Origin: Sphaerisporangium rubeum
GTDB taxonomy: Bacteria > Actinomycetota > Actinomycetes > Streptosporangiales > Streptosporangiaceae
Assembly (NCBI RefSeq): GCF_014207705.1
Contig: NZ_JACHIU010000001.1
Coordinates: 3,402,501-3,466,500, forward strand
Direction of reading: 5' to 3'
DNA: 64,000 nt
The notes beneath the pieces were generated by a model that was given only the letters and a program-made list of their open reading frames with translations, was not told the origin of the DNA and ran no database searches. The position numbers and the translations under genes are program-made. Below are positions 45,611-55,139 of this stretch, in pieces; the first letter of the stretch is position 1, and every line of letters starts with the position of its first letter.

Positions 45611-47099
45611 CGGCCTCCTCGCGCCGTTCCCCCATGAGCACCCGCAGGCGGTGCGCGAAGCCGAGCAGCACGGCCGCGGCGACCAGGGCGACGGCGGCCA
45701 GCGAGGTGAAGTACATCGGCTGGGACATGTGGCCGAGCAGCCGCGCGGTCTGGCCGCCGATGGCGTCACCCACCGCGAACGACAGGTACCACACCCCGAG
45801 CATCTGGCTGCGGAACGCGCGCGGGGCGAGCTCGACGGTCACCGACAGCCCGACCGGGCTCAGCGACAGCTCGCCGAACACCTGGATGAGGTACACCCAG
45901 AACAGCCACCAGACCGAGATGCGGCCCGACTGCGCGAGGTCGGCGGCCAGCGCCATCACCACGAAACTCACGCCGATCATGAACAGGCCGAACGCGAACT
46001 TCTGCGCGGCCCCCACCCGGTCGCCGAGCCGCACCCACAGCGCCGCGAACACCGGTACCAGGATCATGATCATCAGTGGGTTGAACGACTGGGTGGTGGC
46101 CGCGGTGATGGAGAAGCCGAACATCCGAAGGTCGGTCCGGGTGGCGGCGAAGTCGTTCAGCACGGTCGGCGCCAGGTCGTAGATCATCCAGAAGATCGCC
46201 GCGGCGGCGAACAGCCAGACGTACGCCTTCATGCGGGAACGTTCCATGGCGGTGAGGCCGTGGTCGCCGAGCAGGATGTAGGCGAAGTAGGCGACCGGCA
46301 CGCAGACGGTCAGCAGGGTGAGCGCCACCGTGAAGCGGTCCACGGTCAGCGTGCCGCTCACGGCCCACAGGGTCATCGCCGCCGCGCCGGCCGCCAGCGC
46401 CGTCAGCGCGCCGCGGGTGAACCGCGCGCGCTCACGCGGCGTGAGGCGGTGCCCCGGCGCGTCCCCGGTGCCGCGCAGGTGCCGTGCGCCGCGGACGTAC
46501 TGGACGAGGCCGAGCGCCATGCCGACGGCCGCCGCGCCGAAGCCGAGGTGCCAGCGGCCGTCGGCGGCGAGGTTGCTCACCACGTACGGCGCGGCGAACG
46601 CGCCGAGGTTGATGCCGAGGTAGAAGATCGAGAACCCGGCGTCCCGGCGCGCGTTGTCGTCGTCGGGGTACAGCCGGCCCACCATCGTGGAGATGTTCGG
46701 CTTGAGCAGGCCGGTGCCGGCCACGATGAGCGCGAGCCCGGCCCAGATCGCCGCCGCGCCGCCGACGGGGACGGCCATGCAGACGTGGCCGAGCATGATG
46801 ACGCACCCGCCGGTCAGCACGGCCTTGCGCGCGCCGAGCACCCGGTCGGCGATCCAGCCCCCTGGCAGCGCCAGCAGGTACACCAGTGCGCCGTACACCC
46901 CGACCACGGCCGTCGCGGTCGGTTTCGGCAGGCCGAGGCCGCCGTCCGCCGCGGTGGCGATCAGGAAGAAGTACAGGATGGCGCGCAGGCCGTAGAAGCT
47001 GAACCTCTCCCACATCTCGGTGAAGAAGAGGGTGACGATGCCACGCGGATGTCCGGCGATCGTCTCAGGTTCCTCGCGCACGCCGAGGTCTCGGGCCAT
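45594..47099 (-). CDS. POT-family proton-dependent peptide transporter
   Basis: Major-facilitator oligopeptide/H+ symporter of 501 residues with twelve to fourteen helices. The POT signature ERFSFYGLRAIL, the conserved TGLLKPNISTMVG and the later GELSLSPVGLS segments are present. ATG 47099 (MARDLG) is preferred over the upstream open extension. It would import di- and tripeptides. Confidence 0.93.
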   Translation of the reverse strand: MARDLGVREEPETIAGHPRGIVTLFFTEMWERFSFYGLRAILYFFLIATAADGGLGLPKPTATAVVGVYGALVYLLALPGGWIADRVLGARKAVLTGGCVIMLGHVCMAVPVGGAAAIWAGLALIVAGTGLLKPNISTMVGRLYPDDDNARRDAGFSIFYLGINLGAFAAPYVVSNLAADGRWHLGFGAAAVGMALGLVQYVRGARHLRGTGDAPGHRLTPRERARFTRGALTALAAGAAAMTLWAVSGTLTVDRFTVALTLLTVCVPVAYFAYILLGDHGLTAMERSRMKAYVWLFAAAAIFWMIYDLAPTVLNDFAATRTDLRMFGFSITAATTQSFNPLMIMILVPVFAALWVRLGDRVGAAQKFAFGLFMIGVSFVVMALAADLAQSGRISVWWLFWVYLIQVFGELSLSPVGLSVTVELAPRAFRSQMLGVWYLSFAVGDAIGGQTARLLGHMSQPMYFTSLAAVALVAAAVLLGFAHRLRVLMGERREEAVTGPA

Positions 47100-47362
47100 G
47101 AATGGTCCGCCTTCCCCGTTCGGTGCCGCGCGGTGCCTCCCCCAGGCCGCGCGGATTGTCTCGAATGTAGTAGATATTGCCAAATGCCGGAAATGCCGGG
47201 TCAAGAATCGTGTCAGAACGTAGCCTTTCGGTAACCATACGTGGCCGCACGGGTGCCGGGGGTCACCGTGCCGTTCCTCTCACCGCTGGGGTCTTGCCCC
47301 CGGTGATCGCCTGTGGTGCGATGCATGCCACCGCGTGCAAGTGAGCACTTTCTGGAGGCGAA

Positions 47363-49201
47363 ATGGCCGACCCCCGGGTCATCTCGGACCGAGAAGAGAT
47401 CGAGCGACAGATAGCCGGCCTCACCGTCTGCGAACAGTTGAGGAGAGCGGCCGAGGAGCACCCCGACGCTCCGGCCTACTCCGACCGTGCGGGGGACGGC
47501 TGGGTCACCCTCACCTACTCCGAGGCCAGGCGCCGGGTGCTCGCCATCGCGGCCGCGCTGCACGAGCTCGGCCTGCGGCCCGGTGAGGCGGTCGCGCTGA
47601 TGATGGTGAACCGCAGCGAGCACGTCCTCGCCGACCTCGGCGCCGTGCACGCCGGTGGCCTCGCGTGCTCCATCTACTCGACGTTCACCCCCGACCAGAT
47701 CGCCTTCGTCGCGGCCGACGTCCAGGCCAGGTACGCGGTGGTCGGCGCGGCCGACCTGGAACGCTGGCGGCCGATACTCGGCGAGCTCCCCGGCCTGCGC
47801 AAGGTGATCGTGCTGGACGCGGCCCCCGAGGGGGAGCTGTTCATGAGCTGGGACGAGCTGCTCCAGCTCGGCGAGCGGCTGCTGGAGGCGGACCCCGCCG
47901 CGGTCGAGGCCCGCGCCGCCGCCGTCACCCCCGAGGACACGCTCACCGTGCTGTACACCTCAGGCACCACCGGCAACCCCAAGGGGGTGCCGCTGACCCA
48001 CCACAACGTCTGCTTCGAGGTCCTGGTCACCGACCGCATGTCCGGCGTGCCGTCGGGAGGGTCGCAGATCTCCTACCTCACCTACGCGCACATCGCCGAG
48101 CGGGTGCTCAGCCTGTACCTGCCGCTGATCAAGACGTCCCACATCCACTTCTGCCCCGACATGACCCAGCTCGGCACGGTGCTCGCGCAGGTCAAGCCGG
48201 TCGCGTTCTTCGGTGTGCCACGCGTGTGGGAGAAGATGATGGCCCGCCTGCAGGCGCTGCTCGCCACCCAGCCGCCTGAGCAGCAGGAGCAGGTGCGCGC
48301 CGCCATGGCCGCCGGGCTCGCCTACATCGAGGCCGGTCAGCACGGCCGCACCCCGTCCCCGGAGGTCGTCGCGGCGTACGAGCAGGCCGACGCCGCGCTG
48401 CTCTCCATCATCCGCGGCATGATCGGCTTCGGGAACGCGCTGTGGCTCGGCACCGCGGCGGCCCCCATGCCGCTGGAGGTGCAGCGTTTCTTCGCCGGGC
48501 TCGGCCTGAAGGTGCTCGACGTGTACGGCATGACCGAGACCACCGGCGCGTTCACCGCCAACAGCACCTCGGCGTACAAACTCGGCACGGTGGGCCGTCC
48601 CGGGGAGGGGGTGGAGGTGCGGATCGCCGAGGACGGCGAGATCCTCACCCGCAGCCCCGCCAACACCGCCGGCTACCTCAACCGGCCCGAGGCCACGGCC
48701 GAGCTGCTCGACGAGGAGGGCTGGCTGCACACCGGGGACGTCGGCTCCATCGACGAGGACGGCTTCGTCAGCATCGTGGACCGCAAGAAGGAGCTCATCA
48801 TCACCGCGGGCGGCGAGAACATGTCGCCGGCCAACATCGAGGGCCTGCTCAAGGAGCACGTGCTCATCGGTCAGGCCCTGGTGTACGGCGACCGGCGACC
48901 GTACGTCGTGGCCGTCCTCACGCTGGACGGCGAGGTGGCCCCGGTGTGGGCTCAGGGCCGCGGCATCACGTTCGGCTCGCTGGCCGAGCTGGCCGGGCAT
49001 CCGGACGTGCTGAAGGAGGCCGAGGCGGCGGTGGCGGCGGCCAACGAGAGGCTGGCCCGGGTCCAGCAGGTCAAGAAGTGGACGCTGCTGCCGGACGAGT
49101 GGACCGCGGAGACCGAGGAGCTGACGCCGAGCCTGAAACTCAAGCGCCGCGTCATCCACGCCAAGTACGCCGGCGCCATCGACGCGATGTACCAGCACTG
49201 A
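47363..49201 (+). CDS. Long-chain acyl-CoA synthetase (AMP-forming)
   Basis: Adenylate-forming ligase of 612 residues, FadD15-like. The P-loop YTSGTTGNPKGVPLTH, A5 motif VYGMTETTG, A7 HTGDVG and A8 DRKKELIITAGGEN are intact. It activates fatty acids for beta-oxidation or lipid synthesis. ATG 47363 has CTGGAGG at 6 nt. Single gene; terminator not evident before the next promoter region. Confidence 0.94.
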   Translation: MADPRVISDREEIERQIAGLTVCEQLRRAAEEHPDAPAYSDRAGDGWVTLTYSEARRRVLAIAAALHELGLRPGEAVALMMVNRSEHVLADLGAVHAGGLACSIYSTFTPDQIAFVAADVQARYAVVGAADLERWRPILGELPGLRKVIVLDAAPEGELFMSWDELLQLGERLLEADPAAVEARAAAVTPEDTLTVLYTSGTTGNPKGVPLTHHNVCFEVLVTDRMSGVPSGGSQISYLTYAHIAERVLSLYLPLIKTSHIHFCPDMTQLGTVLAQVKPVAFFGVPRVWEKMMARLQALLATQPPEQQEQVRAAMAAGLAYIEAGQHGRTPSPEVVAAYEQADAALLSIIRGMIGFGNALWLGTAAAPMPLEVQRFFAGLGLKVLDVYGMTETTGAFTANSTSAYKLGTVGRPGEGVEVRIAEDGEILTRSPANTAGYLNRPEATAELLDEEGWLHTGDVGSIDEDGFVSIVDRKKELIITAGGENMSPANIEGLLKEHVLIGQALVYGDRRPYVVAVLTLDGEVAPVWAQGRGITFGSLAELAGHPDVLKEAEAAVAAANERLARVQQVKKWTLLPDEWTAETEELTPSLKLKRRVIHAKYAGAIDAMYQH

Positions 49202-49385
49202 TCGGACATTTCACCAAAAAGGCTGACAAAAGACGCTAAAAGTCTGACGATCTTGCAAGAGTGTCCTATTCGTAATGATTTATGACGGATAAATCCGCAA
49301 CTTTCTTTCCGTTTGTGGCGTCAATGGACGTAGGGCACACCCCACCCTGGGATGCCTTTCTCCACGGGGAGAGGAAAGTTCCGTC

Positions 49386-50210
49386 ATGATGAAACGCATC
49401 GCCACCCTCCTGGTGGCGGCCACCATGGGTGCCTCGGCGCTCGCGGTGGCGGCTCCGGCGTTCGCCGACCCGGCGCCGGAGACGACCAAGGTCTCCATCG
49501 AGTCCGTATCGGTGACCCCCGACCCGGTGGTCATCCACGGTCGCGAGAAGGTCGAGGTCACGGCCAAGGTCACGACCGTCGGCGCCGAAGACGTCAAGAT
49601 CGGCTTCGGTCCCGCCGGCGGATCCGGCTGCAACCCCTGCCCGGGTTCGGCCGCGGCCTCCGCGAGCACGGAGGTCACGAAGTGGGACCGGACGATCGTC
49701 CTCGACCGGCACGACCCGAGCGGTAAGTGGTTCGTGTACGTCGAGGCGATCGGCGCCGACGGGAAGGTCGCCGAGGCCAAGGCGTCCTTCTACGTCAAGC
49801 ACGTCCGTCCCTACGAGGGCCCGCGCGCCACACGGATCGCCGGGTTCGACGCCTCGCCCGAGCCGGTGAAGAAGGGCCGCAAGCTCTCTCTCACCGGGAA
49901 GCTGCAGGTGGCCCGCTGCTACGGCGACTGGTGGTGGGACGGCGACGCCTACGTCGTCGGCGGCTCGCGGTGTGACGACGGCTACCGCTGGCACAACTGG
50001 CGCTACATCGGCTGGAAGGACATCAAGGTGTTCTTCAAGCGTGCGCACGGCGGCAAGTGGGAGTACGTCGACACGATCAGCACCAACCCGGACGGGACCT
50101 TCTACACGAAGATCCCGGCCTACTGGTCGGGCACCTGGAAGGTCGTCTTCCCGGGCTCGCGCGGCCTGTACGGTTCCTCGGCGACCGACTACGTGAAGGT
50201 CGTCCGCTAG
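49386..50210 (+). CDS. Secreted protein with Ig-like repeats, function unknown
   Basis: A 274-residue exported protein: signal peptide (1 to about 27, cleavage after PAFA), then two or three beta-sandwich-like modules of about 80-100 residues. A paired CNPCPG loop and a Cys/Trp-rich segment (ARCYGDWWWDG, GGSRCDDGYRWHNW) suggest disulfides and a sugar- or wall-binding surface. No enzyme motif. The 184-nt region upstream is unusually AT-rich and likely strongly regulated. Confidence 0.8.
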   Translation: MMKRIATLLVAATMGASALAVAAPAFADPAPETTKVSIESVSVTPDPVVIHGREKVEVTAKVTTVGAEDVKIGFGPAGGSGCNPCPGSAAASASTEVTKWDRTIVLDRHDPSGKWFVYVEAIGADGKVAEAKASFYVKHVRPYEGPRATRIAGFDASPEPVKKGRKLSLTGKLQVARCYGDWWWDGDAYVVGGSRCDDGYRWHNWRYIGWKDIKVFFKRAHGGKWEYVDTISTNPDGTFYTKIPAYWSGTWKVVFPGSRGLYGSSATDYVKVVR

Positions 50211-50224
50211 GCGCCTGCGAGAAA

Positions 50225-50260
50225 CGGACGCCTGGTTCCCACGCGGGGGCCAGGCGTTCG
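50225..50260. terminator. Hairpin terminator after secreted protein
   Basis: An 11-bp stem with one G-U pair (50225-50235 with 50250-50260) lies 15 nt after the stop of the secreted protein gene and before the convergent gene end at 50272. Confidence 0.65.
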
Positions 50261-50271
50261 TCGTCGTCCGG

Positions 50272-50589
50272 TCACTCCCCCCGGCGGTCCGCGTCCGGGC
50301 CGGTGCCGCGGGCCAGTTCCAGGGCCGTGAGGTCGACGGCGCTCAGCGTGAAGATGTTGGCGATCCGCTCCAGGGGCATGCCGCGGTCGCCGAGCTGGGT
50401 GATGGTGACCGCGGCGCGCAGCAGGACCCGGCCGAGCACCACCTCGTCCACGTCCGGCATGTCCTTGCGCAGGAAGTCCGCCAGTTGCTGGCCCACCTCA
50501 CGGTCGGCGTGGACGCGGGGGTCGTTGAGCTCCGGGCTGGACAGGATCGCCGTCAGGTCCCCGCGCTCGTCTTCGGTCAGCTTGCCCAA
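50272..50589 (-). CDS. Small hypothetical protein
   Basis: A 105-residue acidic, helical, soluble protein (starts MGKLTEDERGDL) without a family I recognise. Spacing and codon use look like a real gene. An AGGGAGG sequence on the coding strand before ATG 50589 supports the start. Confidence 0.6.
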   Translation of the reverse strand: MGKLTEDERGDLTAILSSPELNDPRVHADREVGQQLADFLRKDMPDVDEVVLGRVLLRAAVTITQLGDRGMPLERIANIFTLSAVDLTALELARGTGPDADRRGE

Positions 50590-50667
50590 AGGTCGCCTCC
50601 CTGAGCGATGTCGGTACCGCGAGACTATGCGCTCCCGACCTCCGGGGGAACGGCACCCCTGACGAAG

Positions 50668-50710
50668 ATCGGCCGGCCCTCGCGTCCAGGGGACGCGAGG
50701 GCCGGCCGAT
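50668..50710. terminator. Very strong terminator of the IHF gene
   Basis: A perfect 20-bp stem (50668-50687 with 50691-50710) with a 3-nt loop, 36 nt past the IHF stop on the minus strand. Confidence 0.85.
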
Positions 50711-50745
50711 GCGCGGGCCTCGGACGGACCCGTACGACGCGTGGG

Positions 50746-51051
50746 TCAGGAAAGGGCCTCGACCAGCTTGCGGCGCTGCTGCACGCCGAGGCCGCCGATG
50801 CGGCGCCTGTCGTCGACGCCGGCGCGCTCCATCAGCGCCGCGGCCTTCGTGGGGCCGATGCCGGACAGCGCGCGCAGGGCCTGGGAGACCTTGATCCGCT
50901 TGACCGTCTCGTCGTCCCGCTTCAGGAGCTCGGCCAGGGTGACGTCGCCGGTCTTGAGCTGAGCGAGGAGCGCGGCGCGCGCCTGCCGCACCTCGGTGGC
51001 CTTGACAAGGGCCGCCTGGCGCTGCTCGGGGGTGAGAGGGGGGAGGGCCAT
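50746..51051 (-). CDS. Actinobacterial-type integration host factor (IHF) paralogue
   Basis: Nucleoid-associated DNA-bending protein of 101 residues with the family start MALPPLTPEQRQAAL and a helix-two-turn-helix/HhH segment LSGIGPTKAAALMERAG. ATG 51051 has AAGGAG 6 nt upstream. The canonical mihF/sIHF gene lies beside gmk; this one lies between unrelated genes, and its C-terminal half differs from what I recall of Streptomyces sIHF, so it may be a second copy. Confidence 0.88.
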   Translation of the reverse strand: MALPPLTPEQRQAALVKATEVRQARAALLAQLKTGDVTLAELLKRDDETVKRIKVSQALRALSGIGPTKAAALMERAGVDDRRRIGGLGVQQRRKLVEALS

Positions 51052-51263
51052 GGGTACTCCTTGACAGATGAAGATCGTTCTTGGCCGGGGAGCGGCCATC
51101 TACGTGTTCGCACCTCTGTTACCCAGGTCACGGGCATTAATCATGGTTTGGCGAAGGATGTCGCCTGGAGGCGGCCGCTGATCCCCGGCTAACTCTGCGA
51201 ATCCCACGATGTCAGGAAAATTGGGCCTTTTCAGGCATGTCTTCCCCCCGGAATCTCGTGAGG

Positions 51264-51293
51264 GACACGTGACAAAACCCAAGAGCACGTGTC
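51264..51293 (+). promoter_or_regulatory. Inverted repeat abutting the ribosome site of the M14 gene
   Basis: GACACGTG (51264-51271) and CACGTGTC (51286-51293) form perfect 8-bp arms 14 nt apart. The right arm touches the AAGGAGG Shine-Dalgarno (51294-51300). It could be a two-site operator (each arm holds CACGTG) or an RNA hairpin that affects translation. Confidence 0.45.
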
Positions 51294-51305
51294 AAGGAGG
51301 AACAG

Positions 51306-52583
51306 GTGAGACATCGTCTGCTCGTCAGCCTGATGATCTTCGTGGTGACCCTCGCCACAGGGATCAGCGGCGTGGGGGCCTCGGCCGAGCCGCCCCCGAA
51401 CCACCAGTACCGTGTCGACGGGCCGGCCACGGCCCCCGAGCGCACGTCCGTCGCGGCCACCGGCGCCTCGATCGACGAGGTCGCCGGCACGTCGGTGGTG
51501 GTCACGGCCTCCGAGAGCGAGGTCGCGGCCATCAAGGCGCTCGGCTACGCCGTGACCCGGCTGCCCCGACCCCTCGCGCCGGTCATGCCGAAGCCCCAGG
51601 ACTTCCCCTCCGCCGACTCCGGCTACCACAACTACGCCGAGATGACCGCCGTCGTGAACCAGGTCGTGGCCGCGTACCCGTCCATCGCGAGCAAGTTCAC
51701 CTACGGCACGTCCTACGGTGGCCGCGCGCTCATCGGCGTCAAGATCAGCGACAACGTCGCGACGGACGAGAACGAACCCGAGGTGCTGTTCACCCACCAC
51801 CAGCACGCGCGCGAGCACCTCACCGTCGAGATGGCGATCCACCTGCTCAACTGGCTGACCGGCAGCTACGCGTCCGACACCAGGATCAGGAACCTCGTGA
51901 ACTCCCGCGAGATCTGGATCCTCCCCGACCTCAACCCCGACGGCGGCGAGTACGACATCGCCACCGGCTCCTACCGCTCCTGGCGCAAGAACCGCCAGCC
52001 CAACTCCGGCTCCTCCGCCGTCGGCACCGACCTCAACCGCAACTGGAACTACCGCTTCGGCTGCTGCGGCGGCTCCTCCAGCAGCCCGTCGAGCGAGACC
52101 TACCGCGGCACCGCCGGCGAGTCCGCCCCCGAGGTCCGCGCCACCGCCAACTGGATCCGCACCCGCGTCGTCGGCGGCGTCCAGCAGATCAAGACCCACA
52201 TCGACTGGCACACCTACAGCGAACTCGTCCTGTGGCCCTACGGCTGGACCTACAACGACACCGCCACCGGCCTCACCCAGGACGACCACGACGCGCTGGA
52301 GGCCCTCGGCCGCAACATGGCCTCCACCAACGGCTACACCCCGCAGCAGTCCAGCGACCTGTACATCACCGACGGGACCATCAACGACTGGCTCTGGGGC
52401 AACTGGAAGACCTTCTCCTACACCTTCGAGATGTACCCCCGCGGCAGCAGCCCCGGCTTCTACCCCCCCGACGAGCGCATCCAGACCGAGGTCACCCGCA
52501 ACAACGAGGCCGTCCTGAGACTCCTCGAATACTCCGACTGCCCCTACCGCATCACCGGCAAGCAGGCGCAGTACTGTCCCTGA
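51306..52583 (+). CDS. Secreted M14 zinc carboxypeptidase
   Basis: Exported metallocarboxypeptidase of 425 residues, related to carboxypeptidase T/SG. Signal peptide at 1-26; propeptide to about 100; zinc ligands in HHQHARE and in DWHTYSE; catalytic Glu in YTFEMYP near the end. The [11 protein letters not shown] substrate-binding motif is present. GTG 51306 follows AAGGAGG. It would digest extracellular peptides. Confidence 0.93.
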   Translation: MRHRLLVSLMIFVVTLATGISGVGASAEPPPNHQYRVDGPATAPERTSVAATGASIDEVAGTSVVVTASESEVAAIKALGYAVTRLPRPLAPVMPKPQDFPSADSGYHNYAEMTAVVNQVVAAYPSIASKFTYGTSYGGRALIGVKISDNVATDENEPEVLFTHHQHAREHLTVEMAIHLLNWLTGSYASDTRIRNLVNSREIWILPDLNPDGGEYDIATGSYRSWRKNRQPNSGSSAVGTDLNRNWNYRFGCCGGSSSSPSSETYRGTAGESAPEVRATANWIRTRVVGGVQQIKTHIDWHTYSELVLWPYGWTYNDTATGLTQDDHDALEALGRNMASTNGYTPQQSSDLYITDGTINDWLWGNWKTFSYTFEMYPRGSSPGFYPPDERIQTEVTRNNEAVLRLLEYSDCPYRITGKQAQYCP

Positions 52584-52593
52584 CGCTCCACCC

Positions 52594-52623
52594 CGGTACG
52601 GCCGCCACGCCGCGGCCGTACCG
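52594..52623. terminator. Bidirectional terminator
   Basis: A perfect 11-bp stem (52594-52604 with 52613-52623) with an 8-nt loop between the convergent M14 and TspO genes. Confidence 0.8.
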
Positions 52624-52629
52624 GCCCTC

Positions 52630-53103
52630 TCAGTGCCGGTCCGGGGGATTGCGGCGCACGATGGCCGCGTTGAGCGCCGTGGCGAACGCCGTCCACGCCG
52701 CGTAGGGGAGCAGGAGCGCTCCGGCCGTGCGGTCCGCCGCCGCGGCGCGGCGGGTCAGGGCCAGGTTGGAGACGTTGAGGACGGCCAGCTCGGCGAGAGC
52801 GGTCCTCGGGGAACGCAGCCGGAAGAACAGCGGAGGCCAGGCGGCGTTCAGCGCGAGGTTCAGCGCCAGCGAGCGGCCGATGGCGCCGCGGTCGCCGGGA
52901 TCGGCGCGGTTGATCGCGCGGGCCGAGGCGTAGGCGATGGCCACGTACAGAGGGGTCCACACGGCCGGGTAGGCGGCCGGCGGCGGCTGCCACGAGGGTT
53001 TGCGCAGGCCGCGGTACCACGCCGACCGCGGCGTGGTGGCCACACTGCCGGCCACGGCCGCCGCCGCGACGGCGAGCCCCGTCTTCACAAGTGTCGATTT
53101 CAT
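52630..53103 (-). CDS. TspO/MBR-family tryptophan-rich sensory protein
   Basis: Membrane protein of 157 residues with five helices. The family sequence WYRGLRKPSWQPPP (about 29-42), then LNLALNAAWPPLFF is present. TspO proteins bind tetrapyrroles or sterols and are stress-linked. ATG 53103 is chosen; the long open antisense frame upstream, through the next gene, is not part of it. Confidence 0.92.
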   Translation of the reverse strand: MKSTLVKTGLAVAAAAVAGSVATTPRSAWYRGLRKPSWQPPPAAYPAVWTPLYVAIAYASARAINRADPGDRGAIGRSLALNLALNAAWPPLFFRLRSPRTALAELAVLNVSNLALTRRAAAADRTAGALLLPYAAWTAFATALNAAIVRRNPPDRH

Positions 53104-53373
53104 GCCAGGCGCGTTACCCGCCTGCGCGCCTGCCACACGTCCACAGCCCCGCCTCGGCGGATCGTCCGCGACGGTGGTCAAGTAAACTTTCCAGTTCAGG
53201 AGGCATGGCAGGGCTGCTCGGTACGGTGTGGGCGCGGTCCTCGTACGCTGAAGGCAAGATCCCGGGCCCGGTGAGCGCCGGTGACGGCCCCCGGCGGACG
53301 TCGAGCATGCCGTAGTGGAGCATGGGGTGTGCACCCACCTCGTCCCGTGTCCGTGCGCAAGAGGAGCCCGATC

Positions 53374-55050
53374 ATGACCCCCGACGCCATCGACGACGTC
53401 ACGAGCTTCGACGATCTCGGGCTGCGGCCCGAGCTGCTGCGCGCGCTCGGCGCGCTCGGGTACGAGGAGCCGACACCGATCCAGCGCGAGGCGATCCCGC
53501 TGCTGCTCGGCGGCCGTGACCTGCTCGGCCAGGCCGCGACCGGCACGGGGAAGACGGCGGCCTTCGCGCTGCCGATCCTCCAGCGCATGCCGGAGGGAGG
53601 CCGGGGCGAGGAACCCCTGGCGCTGGTGCTCGTGCCGACTCGCGAACTCGCGGTGCAGGTGTCGCAGGCGATCCACCGGTACGGACGCGAGCTCGGCACG
53701 CGGGTCCTGCCGATCTACGGCGGCCAGCCGATCGGCCGGCAACTGCGTGAACTGCAACGAGGCGTGGACGTCGTCGTGGCCACACCGGGACGCGCGCTCG
53801 ACCACATCGGCCGCAAGACGCTGCGGCTGGACTCCCTGGAGATGGTCGTCCTCGACGAGGCCGACGAGATGCTCGACATGGGGTTCGCCGAGGACATCGA
53901 GGCCATCCTGCAGGACACCCCCACGCAGCGGCAGACCGTGCTGTTCTCCGCCACCATGCCGCCGCGCATCGACGCCATCGCGCGCAGCCACCTGCGCGAC
54001 CCCGAGCGGGTGCAGATCGAGCGGGAGCCGGCCGCGCCGGGGGAGGAGCCGCTGATCCGGCAGAGCGCCTACGTCGTCCCGCGCGCGCACAAGCCCGCGG
54101 CGCTCGGCCGGGTGCTGGACGTCGAGGCGCCGGACGCCACCATCGTGTTCTGCCGCACCCGTGAAGAGGTCGACAGCCTCACCGAGACCATGAACGGCCG
54201 CGGCTACCGCGCCGAGGCGCTGCACGGCGGCATGGGCCAGGAACAGCGCGACCGCGTCATGTCGCGGCTGCGCAACGGCACCGCCGACCTGCTGGTGGCG
54301 ACCGACGTCGCCGCGCGCGGCCTCGACATCGAGCACCTGACCCACGTCGTCAACTACAACGTCCCGTCGGCGCCGGAGTCGTACGTCCACCGCGTGGGCC
54401 GCGTCGGCCGCGCCGGCCGCGAAGGCGTGGCCATCACGCTGGCCGAGCCGCGCGAGCACCGCATGCTGAAGACCATCGAGCGCGTCACCAAGAACCGCAT
54501 CACCGTCGAGAAGGTCCCCACGGTGGCCGACCTGCGGGCCCGGCGCCTGGAGCTGACCCGCGCGGCCCTTGAGGAAAGCATCCTCGAAGACGACCTGGAG
54601 CACTTCCGCGTGGTCGTCGACACCCTCGCCGACGAGTTCGACGTCATGGAGATCGCCATGGCCGCCGTCAAACTGGCCCACGAGGCCGCCGGCGGCGCCG
54701 CCGACGACCAGGAGATCCCCGACGTCCCCCTCCGCGCCGAACGCGAAGGCCGCCCCCGCCGCGACCAGCCCCGCGACGACCGCCGTCCCCGCACCCCCAC
54801 CCGAGGCATGACCCGCATCTTCATCGGCGCCGGCCGCAGCTCCGGCATCCGCCCCCAGGACCTCGTAGGCGCCATAGCCAACGAGTCCCAACTGAGCGGC
54901 CGCGACATCGGCGCCATCGAAATAGCCGACCGCTTCTCCCTGGTAGAGGTCCCCGACCACGCCACCAACGAGGTGATCTCCGCCCTCCGCCAAAGCACCA
55001 TAAAAGGCAAAAAACCCACAATCCGCCGCGAACGCTTCGAACCCCGCTAA
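53374..55050 (+). CDS. DeaD/CsdA-type DEAD-box helicase with C-terminal RNA-binding domain
   Basis: RNA helicase of 558 residues. Motifs I (AATGTGKT), Ia (PTRELAVQV), II (VLDEADE), III (FSATMP), V (TDVAARGLDI) and VI (HRVGRVGRAGR) are present, and a DbpA-like RNA-binding domain (about 470-550; RIFIGAGRSSGIRPQDLVGAI) follows a charged linker. This domain makes it the DeaD/CsdA type, used in ribosome assembly and cold adaptation. ATG 53374 with GAGGAG upstream. Its stop codon lies in the first unit of a 23-bp tandem array. Confidence 0.93.
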   Translation: MTPDAIDDVTSFDDLGLRPELLRALGALGYEEPTPIQREAIPLLLGGRDLLGQAATGTGKTAAFALPILQRMPEGGRGEEPLALVLVPTRELAVQVSQAIHRYGRELGTRVLPIYGGQPIGRQLRELQRGVDVVVATPGRALDHIGRKTLRLDSLEMVVLDEADEMLDMGFAEDIEAILQDTPTQRQTVLFSATMPPRIDAIARSHLRDPERVQIEREPAAPGEEPLIRQSAYVVPRAHKPAALGRVLDVEAPDATIVFCRTREEVDSLTETMNGRGYRAEALHGGMGQEQRDRVMSRLRNGTADLLVATDVAARGLDIEHLTHVVNYNVPSAPESYVHRVGRVGRAGREGVAITLAEPREHRMLKTIERVTKNRITVEKVPTVADLRARRLELTRAALEESILEDDLEHFRVVVDTLADEFDVMEIAMAAVKLAHEAAGGAADDQEIPDVPLRAEREGRPRRDQPRDDRRPRTPTRGMTRIFIGAGRSSGIRPQDLVGAIANESQLSGRDIGAIEIADRFSLVEVPDHATNEVISALRQSTIKGKKPTIRRERFEPR

Positions 55051-55130
55051 CCCCCCGTCGCACAAGGCGCTAGCCCCCCGTCGCACTCGGCGTTAGCCCC
55101 CCGTCGCACACGGCGCTAACCCCCTGCACA
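55045..55130 (+). repeat. 23-bp tandem repeat starting at the helicase stop codon
   Basis: Three full units (55045-55067, 55068-55090, 55091-55113) and a partial fourth. Each starts CGCTAA, CGCTAG or CGTTAG followed by CCCCCCGTCGCAC. The first unit contains the helicase's own final Arg codon and TAA, so each copy repeats the stop codon in a new position. Confidence 0.9.
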
Positions 55131-55139
55131 CACGACCCG

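Noticed and set aside
53205-53315. 36-codon frame (starts MAGLLGTVWARSS) after AGGAGG
   Set aside because: The ribosome site is only 1 nt from the ATG and the product has no features; it probably belongs to the helicase leader.
52630-55086. 818-codon minus-strand frame ending in TspO
   Set aside because: Only the last 157 codons are TspO; the rest is antisense to the DeaD-type helicase.
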